Positions 1 to 7,417 of a stretch of DNA of 13,302 bases are shown piece by piece. The stretch comes from Limnochordia bacterium (GTDB lineage: Bacteria; Bacillota; Limnochordia; Darwinibacteriales; DTU012). The position numbers and the translations under genes are program-made. The stretch lies in the NCBI GenBank assembly GCA_007116995.1, contig SKHL01000034.1, positions 1 through 13,302 on the forward strand, given 5' to 3'. The notes beneath the pieces are model-generated. The model was not told the origin of the DNA. It searched no databases and saw only the letters and a program-made list of their open reading frames with translations. The stretch's first letter is position 1. Each line of letters starts with the position of its first letter.

Positions 1-36
1 CCAAAAACGTGTGATTTAACACCAAAACAAAGTATA

Positions 37-417
37 TCATACTTCTTTCGAGTTAGCAACATGAAGTTGGTGGCTTTTCAACTGGATAATCAGATCTACT
101 TCCCCGCGTCCGATCCCTAATTGTCTAGCAATAGAAGTAGCATCTTTTCCTTGTGCAAACAGATCCAATACTTTCTGATGTTTTCCTGATGGTGGTTGTG
201 TTCGCACCATCTTTCCTTGCTGTTCACATTCAGCTATTTCCGCTCTGAATTCCTGTTGTTTCTCCTCTAACTCTTCCATGAACTGCTCAAACATGGCTTC
301 TAACGCAGCAAAATCCGAAGCATGTTGATGCTGGGTGGGTTTTTTAAAATTCAGATAAGCCAAACTGATAACTAAACCTATGATGATGCCTAATAACAAA
401 AGGACAAGTGGATCCAC
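37..417 (-). CDS. SwrB/YlxL-like single-pass membrane protein (DUF6115-like)
   Basis: Located two genes after the sigma factor, as swrB (ylxL) is located just after sigD in B. subtilis, where SwrB promotes assembly of the flagellar export core through FliP. The 126-residue product from the GTG at 417 has an N-terminal membrane helix (3-22, PLVLLLLGIIIGLVISLAYL), a charged coiled-coil stretch (about 33-65), and a C-terminal helix-turn-helix-like module (about 82-113) reading LDLFAQGKDATSIARQLGIGRGEVDLIIQL, the hallmark of this family. The GTG at 417 is preceded by GGGGGGGAG about 4 nt away; the longer reading from GTG 444 has no ribosome site and overlaps the upstream gene by 8 nt. Family is fairly sure; sharing SwrB's exact role is inferred. 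Confidence 0.8.
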   Translation of the reverse strand: MDPLVLLLLGIIIGLVISLAYLNFKKPTQHQHASDFAALEAMFEQFMEELEEKQQEFRAEIAECEQQGKMVRTQPPSGKHQKVLDLFAQGKDATSIARQLGIGRGEVDLIIQLKSHQLHVANSKEV

Positions 418-436
418 GATACTCCCCCCCGAAAAG

Positions 437-700
437 CTACACACGAATATCTAATTTAGATTTTGGATGCTTTTGATCTTTCTTCTTTTGTCTTTTTTTC
501 CTTCTAATGGATTCACCTGTTTCATTACGTATATTGGCACTATTCGGGCTATCTACCACCTTTTTTCGCTTCTTCTCTAGTTCATCTAGAACCTGAGGAG
601 CTACCTTACCTGCACCTGTTGGATCCCCTTCGCGCATGATCTTAGGAATTTGGTCGGTCCGGCTAATTAGAATCTGCATATCAGGGAATTTTATGCTCAT
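437..700 (-). CDS. Small conserved basic protein downstream of the sigma factor, function unknown
   Basis: An 87-residue soluble protein with a strong AGGAGGA site 7 nt before its ATG; the site overlaps the sigma-factor stop. The N-terminus, PDMQILISRTDQIPKI (6-21), resembles the 'MQxLIPRTxExxxI' opening of small proteins I know from flagellar operons of Clostridia, in the same position after sigD. The middle (about 33-48) is a charged helix, VAPQVLDELEKKRKKV, followed by VDSPNSANIRNETG. The C-terminal third is extremely basic (RRKKRQKKKDQKHPKSK, 66-82), suggesting contact with nucleic acid or acidic membrane lipids, which is inference. No membrane helix or known catalytic motif. Its function is not known to me. 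The SwrB-like gene follows after 19 nt. Confidence 0.8.
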   Translation of the reverse strand: MSIKFPDMQILISRTDQIPKIMREGDPTGAGKVAPQVLDELEKKRKKVVDSPNSANIRNETGESIRRKKRQKKKDQKHPKSKLDIRV

Positions 701-712
701 ATTCGGTTCCTC

Positions 713-1474
713 CTAGTCTCGAGCGAGTCTAGAGCGTAATACTTGAATTGCTTTGGTATGAATCTGACAGACACGTGACTCAGAAACCTGTAGCACATGA
801 CCTATTTCTTTTAGTGTCAGTCCTTCATGGTAATACAAGGCTATTACTGTTCGTTCTTTTTCTGACAGATTATCGATAGCCACAGCTAATTGTTGCTTTA
901 ATTCTTGATCGAGCAGATTAACATCAACTGCAGGCTTCTCATCTTTAACGGTATCTAGTAGTCGGATAGGTTCTGAATCGCTATCGGTATTAATTAGATC
1001 ATCAAGAGATAGCACTGATAAAGAGCGGACTTCATCGACCATAGACTGGTATTTATCTACCGATACATCTAGAGAGGCGGCTACTTCATCATCAGTTGGA
1101 GTACGCCCAAACTGGTTTTCTAGTTTCTGCACTTCTTGGTCCACCACTCGAGCTTTTGACCGAATACTGCGGGGAACCCAATCTGTTGACCGAAGCCCGT
1201 CTAAGATTGCACCTCTAATGCGGGTACTAGCATACGTTTCAAACTTAATCTCACGCTCCGGATCATACTTATCAATGGCGTCCATTAACCCAAAAAAACC
1301 ATAACTCAATAAATCCTGGATATCTACATTATCAGGTAGGTGAATGGCCGTTCGTCCAGCGATATATTTTACTAAAGGTATATAGTGCTCGATTAACTGA
1401 TCTCGTGCTCTGTCTTCTTTTTCTGCTTTAAAGTTATGCCATAAAGCACTTATTTCTGTTGTTCGTTTTTCCAT
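713..1474 (-). CDS. sigD: Flagellar sigma factor sigma-28 (SigD/FliA/WhiG family)
   Basis: RNA polymerase sigma factor for late flagellar, motility and chemotaxis genes, normally held inactive by FlgM. From the ATG at 1474 it has 253 residues, the size of B. subtilis SigD. Region 2 (about 27-103) includes YIPLVKYIAGRTAIHLP, DLLSYGFFGLMDAIDKYDP and FETYASTRIRGAILDGLRSTDWVPRSIR. Region 3 lies around 104-160. Region 4 (about 200-250), with LSEKERTVIALYYHEGLTLKEIGHVLQVSESRVCQIHTKAIQVLRSRL, is the -35-binding helix-turn-helix. The start is uncertain: an in-frame TTG at 1483 has AGGAG 11 nt upstream, and the longest reading begins with GTG at 1510 but lacks a ribosome site and overlaps the PilZ gene by 11 nt. 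The next gene's AGGAGG overlaps its stop. Confidence 0.95.
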   Translation of the reverse strand: MEKRTTEISALWHNFKAEKEDRARDQLIEHYIPLVKYIAGRTAIHLPDNVDIQDLLSYGFFGLMDAIDKYDPEREIKFETYASTRIRGAILDGLRSTDWVPRSIRSKARVVDQEVQKLENQFGRTPTDDEVAASLDVSVDKYQSMVDEVRSLSVLSLDDLINTDSDSEPIRLLDTVKDEKPAVDVNLLDQELKQQLAVAIDNLSEKERTVIALYYHEGLTLKEIGHVLQVSESRVCQIHTKAIQVLRSRLARD

Positions 1475-1499
1475 AGTGACCAACTCTCTACGGGTTCTC

Positions 1500-2141
1500 C
1501 TAATATACACCTTTACGACGCATCTCTACTTGTCGTCGGAAGACAAACTGAATAATCTCCTGGCGTATTCGCTCCTCGATATCCGTAAAGGAAATTCCGT
1601 ATTCGTTCATACCATCCATGGGATGAATACGGACAATACTACCTACAACCTCAACCTGATTGTTGTCTAATGGAATCGAGATCACAATTTTTGCACTCTT
1701 TTTAAGAGCTTCGCTAGTTGCTAGTAGCAATCCTCCTCCGCCTAGATCTCTAATAAGACAAGGTTTATTTGTTATGTGCTGATCGTCTATCAGCACAGCA
1801 TAGGTACCATTAAGTAACACTTCAACCCTCACGAAATCTCGTTCCTGGATTTTAGCCCAATCACCTGTAAGTGATATTAGCAGTAAGGGTAAAGTCTTGG
1901 AGGATACTCGTCGTTCTACCAAAGCAGGTGCCTGGTAACGTCCTTGATTTTTCGGGTTTTTATCACGATAATCAATCACAATAGGCGTATTTGGTCGAAT
2001 TGGCAGGGTATAACCTCGCTCTAGGGGAGCAGCGATTAGCATTCGACCTTCATCTACATCCTCTACTCTGCTAGGATATGACTGAGATCCGGAATTGGTA
2101 GAGATGATGATTTCGATGTTCTGGTTAGGAGATATCTTCAT
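1500..2141 (-). CDS. PilZ-domain c-di-GMP-binding flagellar protein (YcgR-like)
   Basis: YcgR-family proteins bind cyclic di-GMP and slow or stop the motor at the stator/rotor. The 213-residue protein has the two-domain plan: an N-terminal YcgR_2-type barrel (about 1-95, with RVEDVDEGRMLIAAPLERG at 25-43) and a C-terminal PilZ domain (about 97-205). The PilZ RxxxR motif is present as Arg101-Asp-Phe-Val-Arg105. The second motif, usually D/N-x-S-x-x-G, reads Asp132-Leu-Gly-Gly-Gly-Gly137, so the serine is glycine. The position between flhG and the sigma factor is common for ycgR-like genes in Clostridia, where che genes often follow; none do here. ATG start at 2141; no strong ribosome site is obvious, with only AAAATAAGAGGTATT upstream. 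Could be called ycgR or ypfA/dgrA. Confidence 0.88.
   Translation of the reverse strand: MKISPNQNIEIIISTNSGSQSYPSRVEDVDEGRMLIAAPLERGYTLPIRPNTPIVIDYRDKNPKNQGRYQAPALVERRVSSKTLPLLLISLTGDWAKIQERDFVRVEVLLNGTYAVLIDDQHITNKPCLIRDLGGGGLLLATSEALKKSAKIVISIPLDNNQVEVVGSIVRIHPMDGMNEYGISFTDIEERIRQEIIQFVFRRQVEMRRKGVY
1775..1797 (-). other. 9-bp inverted repeat (hairpin) inside the PilZ gene
   Basis: TGTGCTGAT (1775-1783) and ATCAGCACA (1789-1797) are exact reverse complements around a 5-base spacer, within codons for AVLIDDQHI of the PilZ protein. A 9-bp stem with a 5-base loop would fold in mRNA. A match of this size is not very unlikely by chance in 13 kb, so it is recorded as structure only. Confidence 0.35.
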
Positions 2142-2152
2142 GTGAATACCTC

Positions 2153-3019
2153 TTATTTTCTAATTGTGTAATTATACATCTTGCTAAAAAAACTACGAAT
2201 ACCTTTCTGCTGTGATTTTGTATCCACTTCATCACCTATCAGTGTATGAGCGACACGCTCAATGGAGCGTGTCGCACTAGACACAGGATATGCTAGCACG
2301 AAGGGTTCCTGTTCTAAAACGCTACGGGCAACATTTGGATCGCGGAGAATGTAACCCCCATATAGTATGTTACGGTTTAGAAATTGCTTGACCACAGTAT
2401 TTAGCTTTTGAAAGACGATTTCACCGTCTCGAGGGATTGCTGCCATGTTTACGAGAACACGTATATTGGTTTCTGGTGTTCTTTGGATAATTGTTTTAAC
2501 CATTCCATATGCATCTGTGATGCTAGTTGGCTCAGGTGTAGTGACCACAATGACTTCGTCTACTGATAAAACAAAGCTGAGCACACTACGGTGGATTCCT
2601 GCACCTGTATCAATAATGAGAAAGTCATATTCCTGATCTAATTGTTCCATGGAACGAATGAATCGCTCTAATTGCCACTGGCCTAGATTTGCCAGGTCAT
2701 ACACGCCAGAGCCACCAGCTAGAACGTGCAACCCCAATGGTCCTTCAAGGATGATATTCTTAATCTCCTTTTCTCCTTGTAATACATGGGTTAGGTTGTA
2801 ATTGGGATAGACACCTAATACGATATCTGCATTTGCCAGTCCGAGATCCGCATCTAGAAGGGCGACTTTCTTGTTTAAACGTACTAAGCTTAAGGCTAAG
2901 TTAACGGAGATATTGGTTTTACCGACGCCACCTTTTCCACTGGTGATAGCAATGGTGCGTGAGGTTTGGGGTAGACGTCTCCGTACTAACTGTCGTAGTG
3001 ATTCTGCCTGATCTTTCAT
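2153..3019 (-). CDS. flhG: Flagellar number regulator FlhG (YlxH, MinD/ParA-type ATPase)
   Basis: FlhG limits flagellar number and position by stimulating FlhF GTPase and by delivering C-ring parts. The 288-residue product opens with MKDQAESLRQLV, containing the DQAxxLR motif (3-9) that activates FlhF. It then has the deviant Walker A SGKGGVGKT (27-35), switch I DADLG (56-60) and Walker B/switch II DFLIIDTGAG (132-141). The C-terminal basic, aromatic stretch (about 274-288, RSFFSKMYNYTIRK) fits the MinD-type membrane-targeting helix. ATG start, with GGGGGAT of the ribosome site overlapping the flhF stop region. A perfect 11-bp hairpin lies inside its coding sequence at the codons for ATRSIERVA. 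Confidence 0.96.
   Translation of the reverse strand: MKDQAESLRQLVRRRLPQTSRTIAITSGKGGVGKTNISVNLALSLVRLNKKVALLDADLGLANADIVLGVYPNYNLTHVLQGEKEIKNIILEGPLGLHVLAGGSGVYDLANLGQWQLERFIRSMEQLDQEYDFLIIDTGAGIHRSVLSFVLSVDEVIVVTTPEPTSITDAYGMVKTIIQRTPETNIRVLVNMAAIPRDGEIVFQKLNTVVKQFLNRNILYGGYILRDPNVARSVLEQEPFVLAYPVSSATRSIERVAHTLIGDEVDTKSQQKGIRSFFSKMYNYTIRK
2250..2275 (-). other. Perfect 11-bp inverted repeat (hairpin) inside flhG
   Basis: GCGACACGCTC (2250-2260) and GAGCGTGTCGC (2265-2275) are exact reverse complements around a 4-base spacer. In the mRNA this is a GC-rich 11-bp stem with a CAUU loop. It encodes residues 249-257 (ATRSIERVA), in a segment conserved in FlhG proteins. No T-tract follows, so it is not a standard terminator. 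It could be an mRNA pausing or processing element, or a palindromic protein-binding site in DNA; neither role is proven. Confidence 0.6.
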
Positions 3020-3022
3020 ACA

Positions 3023-4186
3023 CTAATCCCCCAAAACTAAGCTAGTCATTTTTGTCACGTCCGCTACCTCGATGTCTTCTGGCACGCTTTGACCAGTGGT
3101 GACAAACGCAATAGGCACTTTGGCTAGGGCGGGTGCGAGTAATAGGATGCCGTATCCATTTGTTTCATCTAGTTTTGTAACTATAAGACGATCGGGATGT
3201 ACTTCTGCATATTTATTGACGATATTTCTTAAGTCACTATCTTTGGTAGAAGCGCTAATAACCAAGTAAGTCTCGGCCTTTAATTCTTTTAAAACGGCTT
3301 TTAATTCTGTCATCTGCATCTTATTTAGATGACTGCGGCCAGCTGTGTCAATTAGAATCAAATCCCGATCCGGAATATCATACATTGCATCCTTTAATTC
3401 GGCAATATTGTAGGCAACCTTTAGAGGAACCCCGATGATGTCTGCGTATGTCTTCAGCTGTTCTACTGCAGCCATTCGATAAGTGTCAATGGTAATTAGT
3501 CCCACGCGCTTATTAGCAATCAAACTATAGTTAGCTGCTAATTTCGCTATTGTGGTGGTCTTTCCCACACCTGTAGGCCCCACTAATACTACCACCTTTT
3601 GCTCATGCTCTAACTCCCAGGGTTCGATGGTTTTAAGCTGTTTAGCAACGGTTGCTCGTAACTGATGATTAATCTCTGCTTGGTTATCCCATCGATCTTT
3701 AGATACACTTCCCAAAACTGACTTAATTAAATCTTTAGCCATATCTCGATTAATATCCTGGTTAACAAGGGTTAGAAATAGATTCTGTATTGTAGATGGC
3801 CAGCTACTTTGTTCAGGAGCTACACTCGAATCTGATTTAGTTGGTTCCAATTTCGGTGACATTGGTTTGGGTGGTTCTCGATGTTCTGTTTTTGGCACCG
3901 TGGCTTCTGGATTACTGATTTTTGCGTCTACCCTTTCAATGGAGGGGTTCGAATCCATGACTGTTCTCTTCTTATTTGTCGTCTTAGTTCCTAAATTAGC
4001 TGAGTTACGATGAACATTAGGGTCAATAGCTCCGATTACTTCGTATTGGATACGACCAAACAGTCCTAATAACCCTCCTGATTTTACCCGTTTGGTGTGG
4101 AGAATTACTGCATCTCTTCCAAACTCCAGCTTCATTTGGGAGACAGCATCATTTAAACTTATACCGATAAATTTCTTAACTTTCAT
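3023..4186 (-). CDS. flhF: Flagellar placement SRP-type GTPase FlhF
   Basis: FlhF is the third SRP GTPase besides Ffh and FtsY and marks where flagella assemble. The 387 residues have three parts. The basic B domain starts MKVKKFIGISLNDAVSQMKLEFGRDAVILHTKRV (about 1-55). A variable, Pro/Ser/Lys-rich linker covers about 56-125. The N and G domains cover about 130-387. GTPase motifs are intact: G1 GPTGVGKT (203-210), insertion-box DTYRMAAVEQL (234-244), G3 DTAGR (280-284), G4 TKLDE (337-341), and the closing TTGQSVPEDI (363-372). ATG start lies inside the flhA end, with GGTGAT 8 nt upstream. flhG follows after 3 nt, the usual functional pair. Confidence 0.97.
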   Translation of the reverse strand: MKVKKFIGISLNDAVSQMKLEFGRDAVILHTKRVKSGGLLGLFGRIQYEVIGAIDPNVHRNSANLGTKTTNKKRTVMDSNPSIERVDAKISNPEATVPKTEHREPPKPMSPKLEPTKSDSSVAPEQSSWPSTIQNLFLTLVNQDINRDMAKDLIKSVLGSVSKDRWDNQAEINHQLRATVAKQLKTIEPWELEHEQKVVVLVGPTGVGKTTTIAKLAANYSLIANKRVGLITIDTYRMAAVEQLKTYADIIGVPLKVAYNIAELKDAMYDIPDRDLILIDTAGRSHLNKMQMTELKAVLKELKAETYLVISASTKDSDLRNIVNKYAEVHPDRLIVTKLDETNGYGILLLAPALAKVPIAFVTTGQSVPEDIEVADVTKMTSLVLGD

Positions 4187-6245
4187 GATTCCATATCACC
4201 GACCCCATGGCTTGGACTTGGATGTCTGGTACAATTTCATTAAAGGACAAAACAATTAGCGGTGGAATAGATCGCTCTGTTAATCGTTTTAACGCCATTC
4301 GTATCCCTGGAGATACCAATATTACAGGGTAAGGCATGGCTACCTTCTCAAGGCTTTGATTAATCGCCGAGAACAAGCTTTGTAATAACCGGGGATCAAG
4401 AGAAATAACGACGCCCCGCTCTGTCTGTTCTATACCACTAGCGATGGTTTCCTCCCAGTGTTGATCAAGTGTTATAACTGATAGCATGTTGTTCTCTAAA
4501 TACATACGGGATATTTGCCTAGCTAGAGATTCGCGAACATATTCTGTTAAGTAGTCGATATCTTTGGCAATTGGAGCTGTATCAGCTAGTGTTTCTAGGA
4601 TCGTAAGCAAGTTTCGAATGGGGATTTTTTCCCGCAGTAGATTCTGGAGTACCTTTTGTACTTCACCGATAGAAAGTAGGTCAGGTACCAATTCGGTTAC
4701 TACAGCGGAATACTCTTCTTTTAAACCATCTAACAGGTTTTTAACCTCCTGTCGGCCTAACAGCTCATGGGCATGACTCTTGACTATCTCTGTTAGATGG
4801 GTAGCTAGCACACTAGGAGGGTCTACAACAGTATATCCTGCATTTTCTGCCTGTTCACGAATGCTATCGTCGATCCACAGAGCATCTAGACCAAAGGCTG
4901 GTTCTTTCGTAGGTGTTCCATTAACTTGCTGGGATACCCCGCCTGAATCCATCGCTAGATACTGATTCATTAGTAATTCTCCCTCACCTACTTCAATTCC
5001 TTTGATTTTGATAATATATCCATTAGGACTCAACTGCAGGTTGTCACGAATACGAATAATCGGAACTACCATCCCTAATTCGATTGCACACTGTCGGCGG
5101 ATCATAGTGATCCGATCAAGCATATCTCCATCTTGATCCGTATCTACTAGGGGAATAAGACTATATCCGATTTCTAACTCTACTTGGTCTACTTGAAGAA
5201 GTGACAGCATACTCTCCGCTTTTCTACTTTCTTCAACTTCTTCATGTTCTTGGCTAGTTAGGGCTAACTCATCCATATTTCGCTTGGCTTGTCGAATAAA
5301 AAAAACGATAGTACCGGCGAAGGCCCCCAAAATAAAGAAGGGGAAGAAGGGTAACCCGGGTGTTAAACCAAAGGCAAACATAACAACTGCAGCGATAGAT
5401 AGAACCTTTCCGTTACTAAATAATTGCTGGGTTAAGTCACTACCAAGGTTTCCTTCAGAAGCAGCTCTTGTAATAATTATACCTGTCGCTGTGCTGATAA
5501 GTAGAGCAGGAACTTGTGAGACTAATCCATCACCTACTGTTAGCAGTGTATACCGACTGACGGCTTGGTCAAAGGGTAGTCCTCTTTGGCCCATACCGAC
5601 AGCTAACCCGCCAACGATATTAATTAGTGTAATAATAATTCCTGCAATCGCATCTCCTTTGACAAACTTAGATGCACCATCCATTGAACCATAAAAGTCG
5701 GCTTCTCTTTCAATGTTCCTTCGCTTGGTTCGGGCTTCATCCTCGGTAATCAATCCTGCATTTAAGTCAGCATCAATACTCATCTGTTTTCCTGGCATTG
5801 CATCTAAGGTAAAGCGTGCAGCAACCTCCGCAACCCGTTCGGATCCCTTCGTGATCACGATGAACTGGATGACGACGAGAATTAAAAAGATCACAAATCC
5901 TACAACATAATTACCACCGACTACGAAGTTACCGAATGCAAGGATAATTTGACCCGCAGTTCCACGAAGCAGGATAAGCCTTGTCGATGATATATTGAGA
6001 GCTAGTCGGAACAATGTAGTAATTAGCAGTAGTGATGGAAAAATCGATATTTCTAAGGGTTCGCTTACGTTCATAGTTATTAGTAAAATCAGTAGGGCTA
6101 AACTTATATTACAGGCCAATAAAATATCGAGCATAAAAGGAGGCAGTGGTAGGATCATCATGACGATAATCATAACTACCCCAAATATCACATATATATC
6201 GCTGTATTGAGAAACCTTTTCAAACGAAGACAAGGGGGAGCTCAA
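4176..6245 (-). CDS. flhA: Flagellar type III export protein FlhA
   Basis: FlhA is the large export-gate subunit: eight membrane helices use the ion motive force and a cytoplasmic nonameric ring receives substrates and chaperones. The 689 residues show the membrane half (about 20-315) with the FHIPEP-family signature LFRLALNISSTRLIL (78-92) and the conserved cytoplasmic loop KGSERVAEVAARFTLDAMPGKQMSIDADLNAG (133-164). A charged linker follows (about 325-345), then the soluble domain from about 350 to the end. The start is a TTG at 6245, preceded by AAGGAGGT at 8 nt, stronger than any alternative. Its 3' end overlaps flhF by 11 nt, so flhF translation is probably coupled. Confidence 0.98.
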   Translation of the reverse strand: MSSPLSSFEKVSQYSDIYVIFGVVMIIVMMILPLPPFMLDILLACNISLALLILLITMNVSEPLEISIFPSLLLITTLFRLALNISSTRLILLRGTAGQIILAFGNFVVGGNYVVGFVIFLILVVIQFIVITKGSERVAEVAARFTLDAMPGKQMSIDADLNAGLITEDEARTKRRNIEREADFYGSMDGASKFVKGDAIAGIIITLINIVGGLAVGMGQRGLPFDQAVSRYTLLTVGDGLVSQVPALLISTATGIIITRAASEGNLGSDLTQQLFSNGKVLSIAAVVMFAFGLTPGLPFFPFFILGAFAGTIVFFIRQAKRNMDELALTSQEHEEVEESRKAESMLSLLQVDQVELEIGYSLIPLVDTDQDGDMLDRITMIRRQCAIELGMVVPIIRIRDNLQLSPNGYIIKIKGIEVGEGELLMNQYLAMDSGGVSQQVNGTPTKEPAFGLDALWIDDSIREQAENAGYTVVDPPSVLATHLTEIVKSHAHELLGRQEVKNLLDGLKEEYSAVVTELVPDLLSIGEVQKVLQNLLREKIPIRNLLTILETLADTAPIAKDIDYLTEYVRESLARQISRMYLENNMLSVITLDQHWEETIASGIEQTERGVVISLDPRLLQSLFSAINQSLEKVAMPYPVILVSPGIRMALKRLTERSIPPLIVLSFNEIVPDIQVQAMGSVIWNHES

Positions 6246-6289
6246 AGGTAGATACCTCCTTATTTATTGCATGGGAGTTATTGTCATTT

Positions 6290-7363
6290 TTACTTTAATC
6301 GATAGACAAACGCTAGCACTTCAGCAACAGCTGGATAGAGATCGGCGGGGATCTCTTGCTCGATATCGACTGCTTTAAACAGAGCTTGAGCTAGCGGTGG
6401 ATTTTCCACAGTGGGAACTCCATGTTTCTCAGCAATTTCCCTGATTCTTAAGGCTGTACTTCCTACACCTTTGGCTATCACTCTAGGGGCCGCCATTTCA
6501 TCAGGATTATACTTAAGGGCAATAGAGTAATGAGTTGGGTTTGTAATAATCACATCAGCATCTGGTACAGACTCCATCATCCTTCCTGCAGCCATCTCTC
6601 GTTGCCGTTGACGGATTTTCGAGCGAACCTGAGGATCGCCCTCACTCTGTTTATGTTCATCCTTAATATCCTGTTTAGACATTCTAATACTCTGCTCAAA
6701 CTCCCAACGCTGGTAAAGATAATCTAGTATTGCAATAATAAGCAGAGTTAGACCAATGGTAAGTGCCATAGAAAATATGGCATTACCAATCAGTGTTAAT
6801 GCATGCCAGGTATCCATGTGACTGACTGTAGGTAACCAGGTCAAACTTAGTCGAACCTGACGATAGGCAAGTGAACCAATGATAGTAATTTTTAATACAG
6901 ACTTAAGAAATTCTACTAAAGCTCGTTTAGAGAAAATGCGTTTTATGCCTTCAAGGGGATTGACCCTAGAGAATTTCGGCTGTAGGTTCTCCCAGGTGAT
7001 CAGTAGACCTACTTGAATCCCCTGGCTGATGATGGCGATTAGAATTAATGCTGCGAAAATCGGCATTAGAATCAGCAATCCTTCGCTAACGGCAAGCAGA
7101 TATGAACTATGGACTGTCTGGGCGTCACCAGTCCACCGGTGAGGACTAGTAAGGAATGACCGTACCAGATTACCCATGCGTGCAAACATTGTATTTCCTA
7201 GGATGCGTAAGGTAACAAAACCCACTAAGATTAAGACGGCTGTGCCTATCTCGCCGCTTTTAGCTACCTGTCCTTTCTTCCGAGCTTCGTCTCGCTTTCT
7301 CGGTGTAGCAGGTTCGGTTTTTTCACTAGCAAACAATTGCAGATTGATAACTAGTTTAGTCAT
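6290..7363 (-). CDS. flhB: Flagellar export switch protein FlhB
   Basis: FlhB closes around the export channel and switches substrate class from rod/hook to filament after self-cleavage. The 357-residue protein has the basic N-terminal motif EKTEPATPRKRDEARKKGQVAKSGE (14-38), four membrane segments (about 40-60, 90-120, 145-168, 190-215), a charged linker, and a cytoplasmic domain with the cleavage motif Asn275-Pro-Thr-His278 (VIITNPTHYSIALKYNP). It ends in ENPPLAQALFKAVDIEQEIPADLYPAVAEVLAFVYRL, the standard tail. The catalytic asparagine is present, so cleavage should work. ATG start with AAGGGACG upstream. Downstream, flhA begins after 44 nt. Confidence 0.98.
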   Translation of the reverse strand: MTKLVINLQLFASEKTEPATPRKRDEARKKGQVAKSGEIGTAVLILVGFVTLRILGNTMFARMGNLVRSFLTSPHRWTGDAQTVHSSYLLAVSEGLLILMPIFAALILIAIISQGIQVGLLITWENLQPKFSRVNPLEGIKRIFSKRALVEFLKSVLKITIIGSLAYRQVRLSLTWLPTVSHMDTWHALTLIGNAIFSMALTIGLTLLIIAILDYLYQRWEFEQSIRMSKQDIKDEHKQSEGDPQVRSKIRQRQREMAAGRMMESVPDADVIITNPTHYSIALKYNPDEMAAPRVIAKGVGSTALRIREIAEKHGVPTVENPPLAQALFKAVDIEQEIPADLYPAVAEVLAFVYRLK

Positions 7364-7417
7364 GACATACGTCCCTTAGCCTTAGAGATAGTTTTAGTTG
7401 TTCGACGACATGGGGAT

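Noticed and set aside
1..36. Possible terminator after the SwrB-like gene (GTGT/ACAC followed by a short T-run on the transcribed strand)
   Set aside because: The stem is only 4 bp; too weak to call, and the sequence ends at the window edge.
5098..5138. Two adjoining short inverted repeats built from CGGATCA/TGATCCG and GATCAAG/CTTGATC inside flhA
   Set aside because: 7-bp stems are common by chance, and the region codes for conserved FlhA residues.
5284..5694. Plus-strand open frame of 136 codons inside flhA, and similar plus-strand frames at 4564-4776, 4780-4965, 5713-5910, 8979-9269 and 10630-10962
   Set aside because: They lie antisense to well-conserved flagellar genes, have odd compositions mirroring membrane segments on the other strand, and no ribosome sites or family resemblance.
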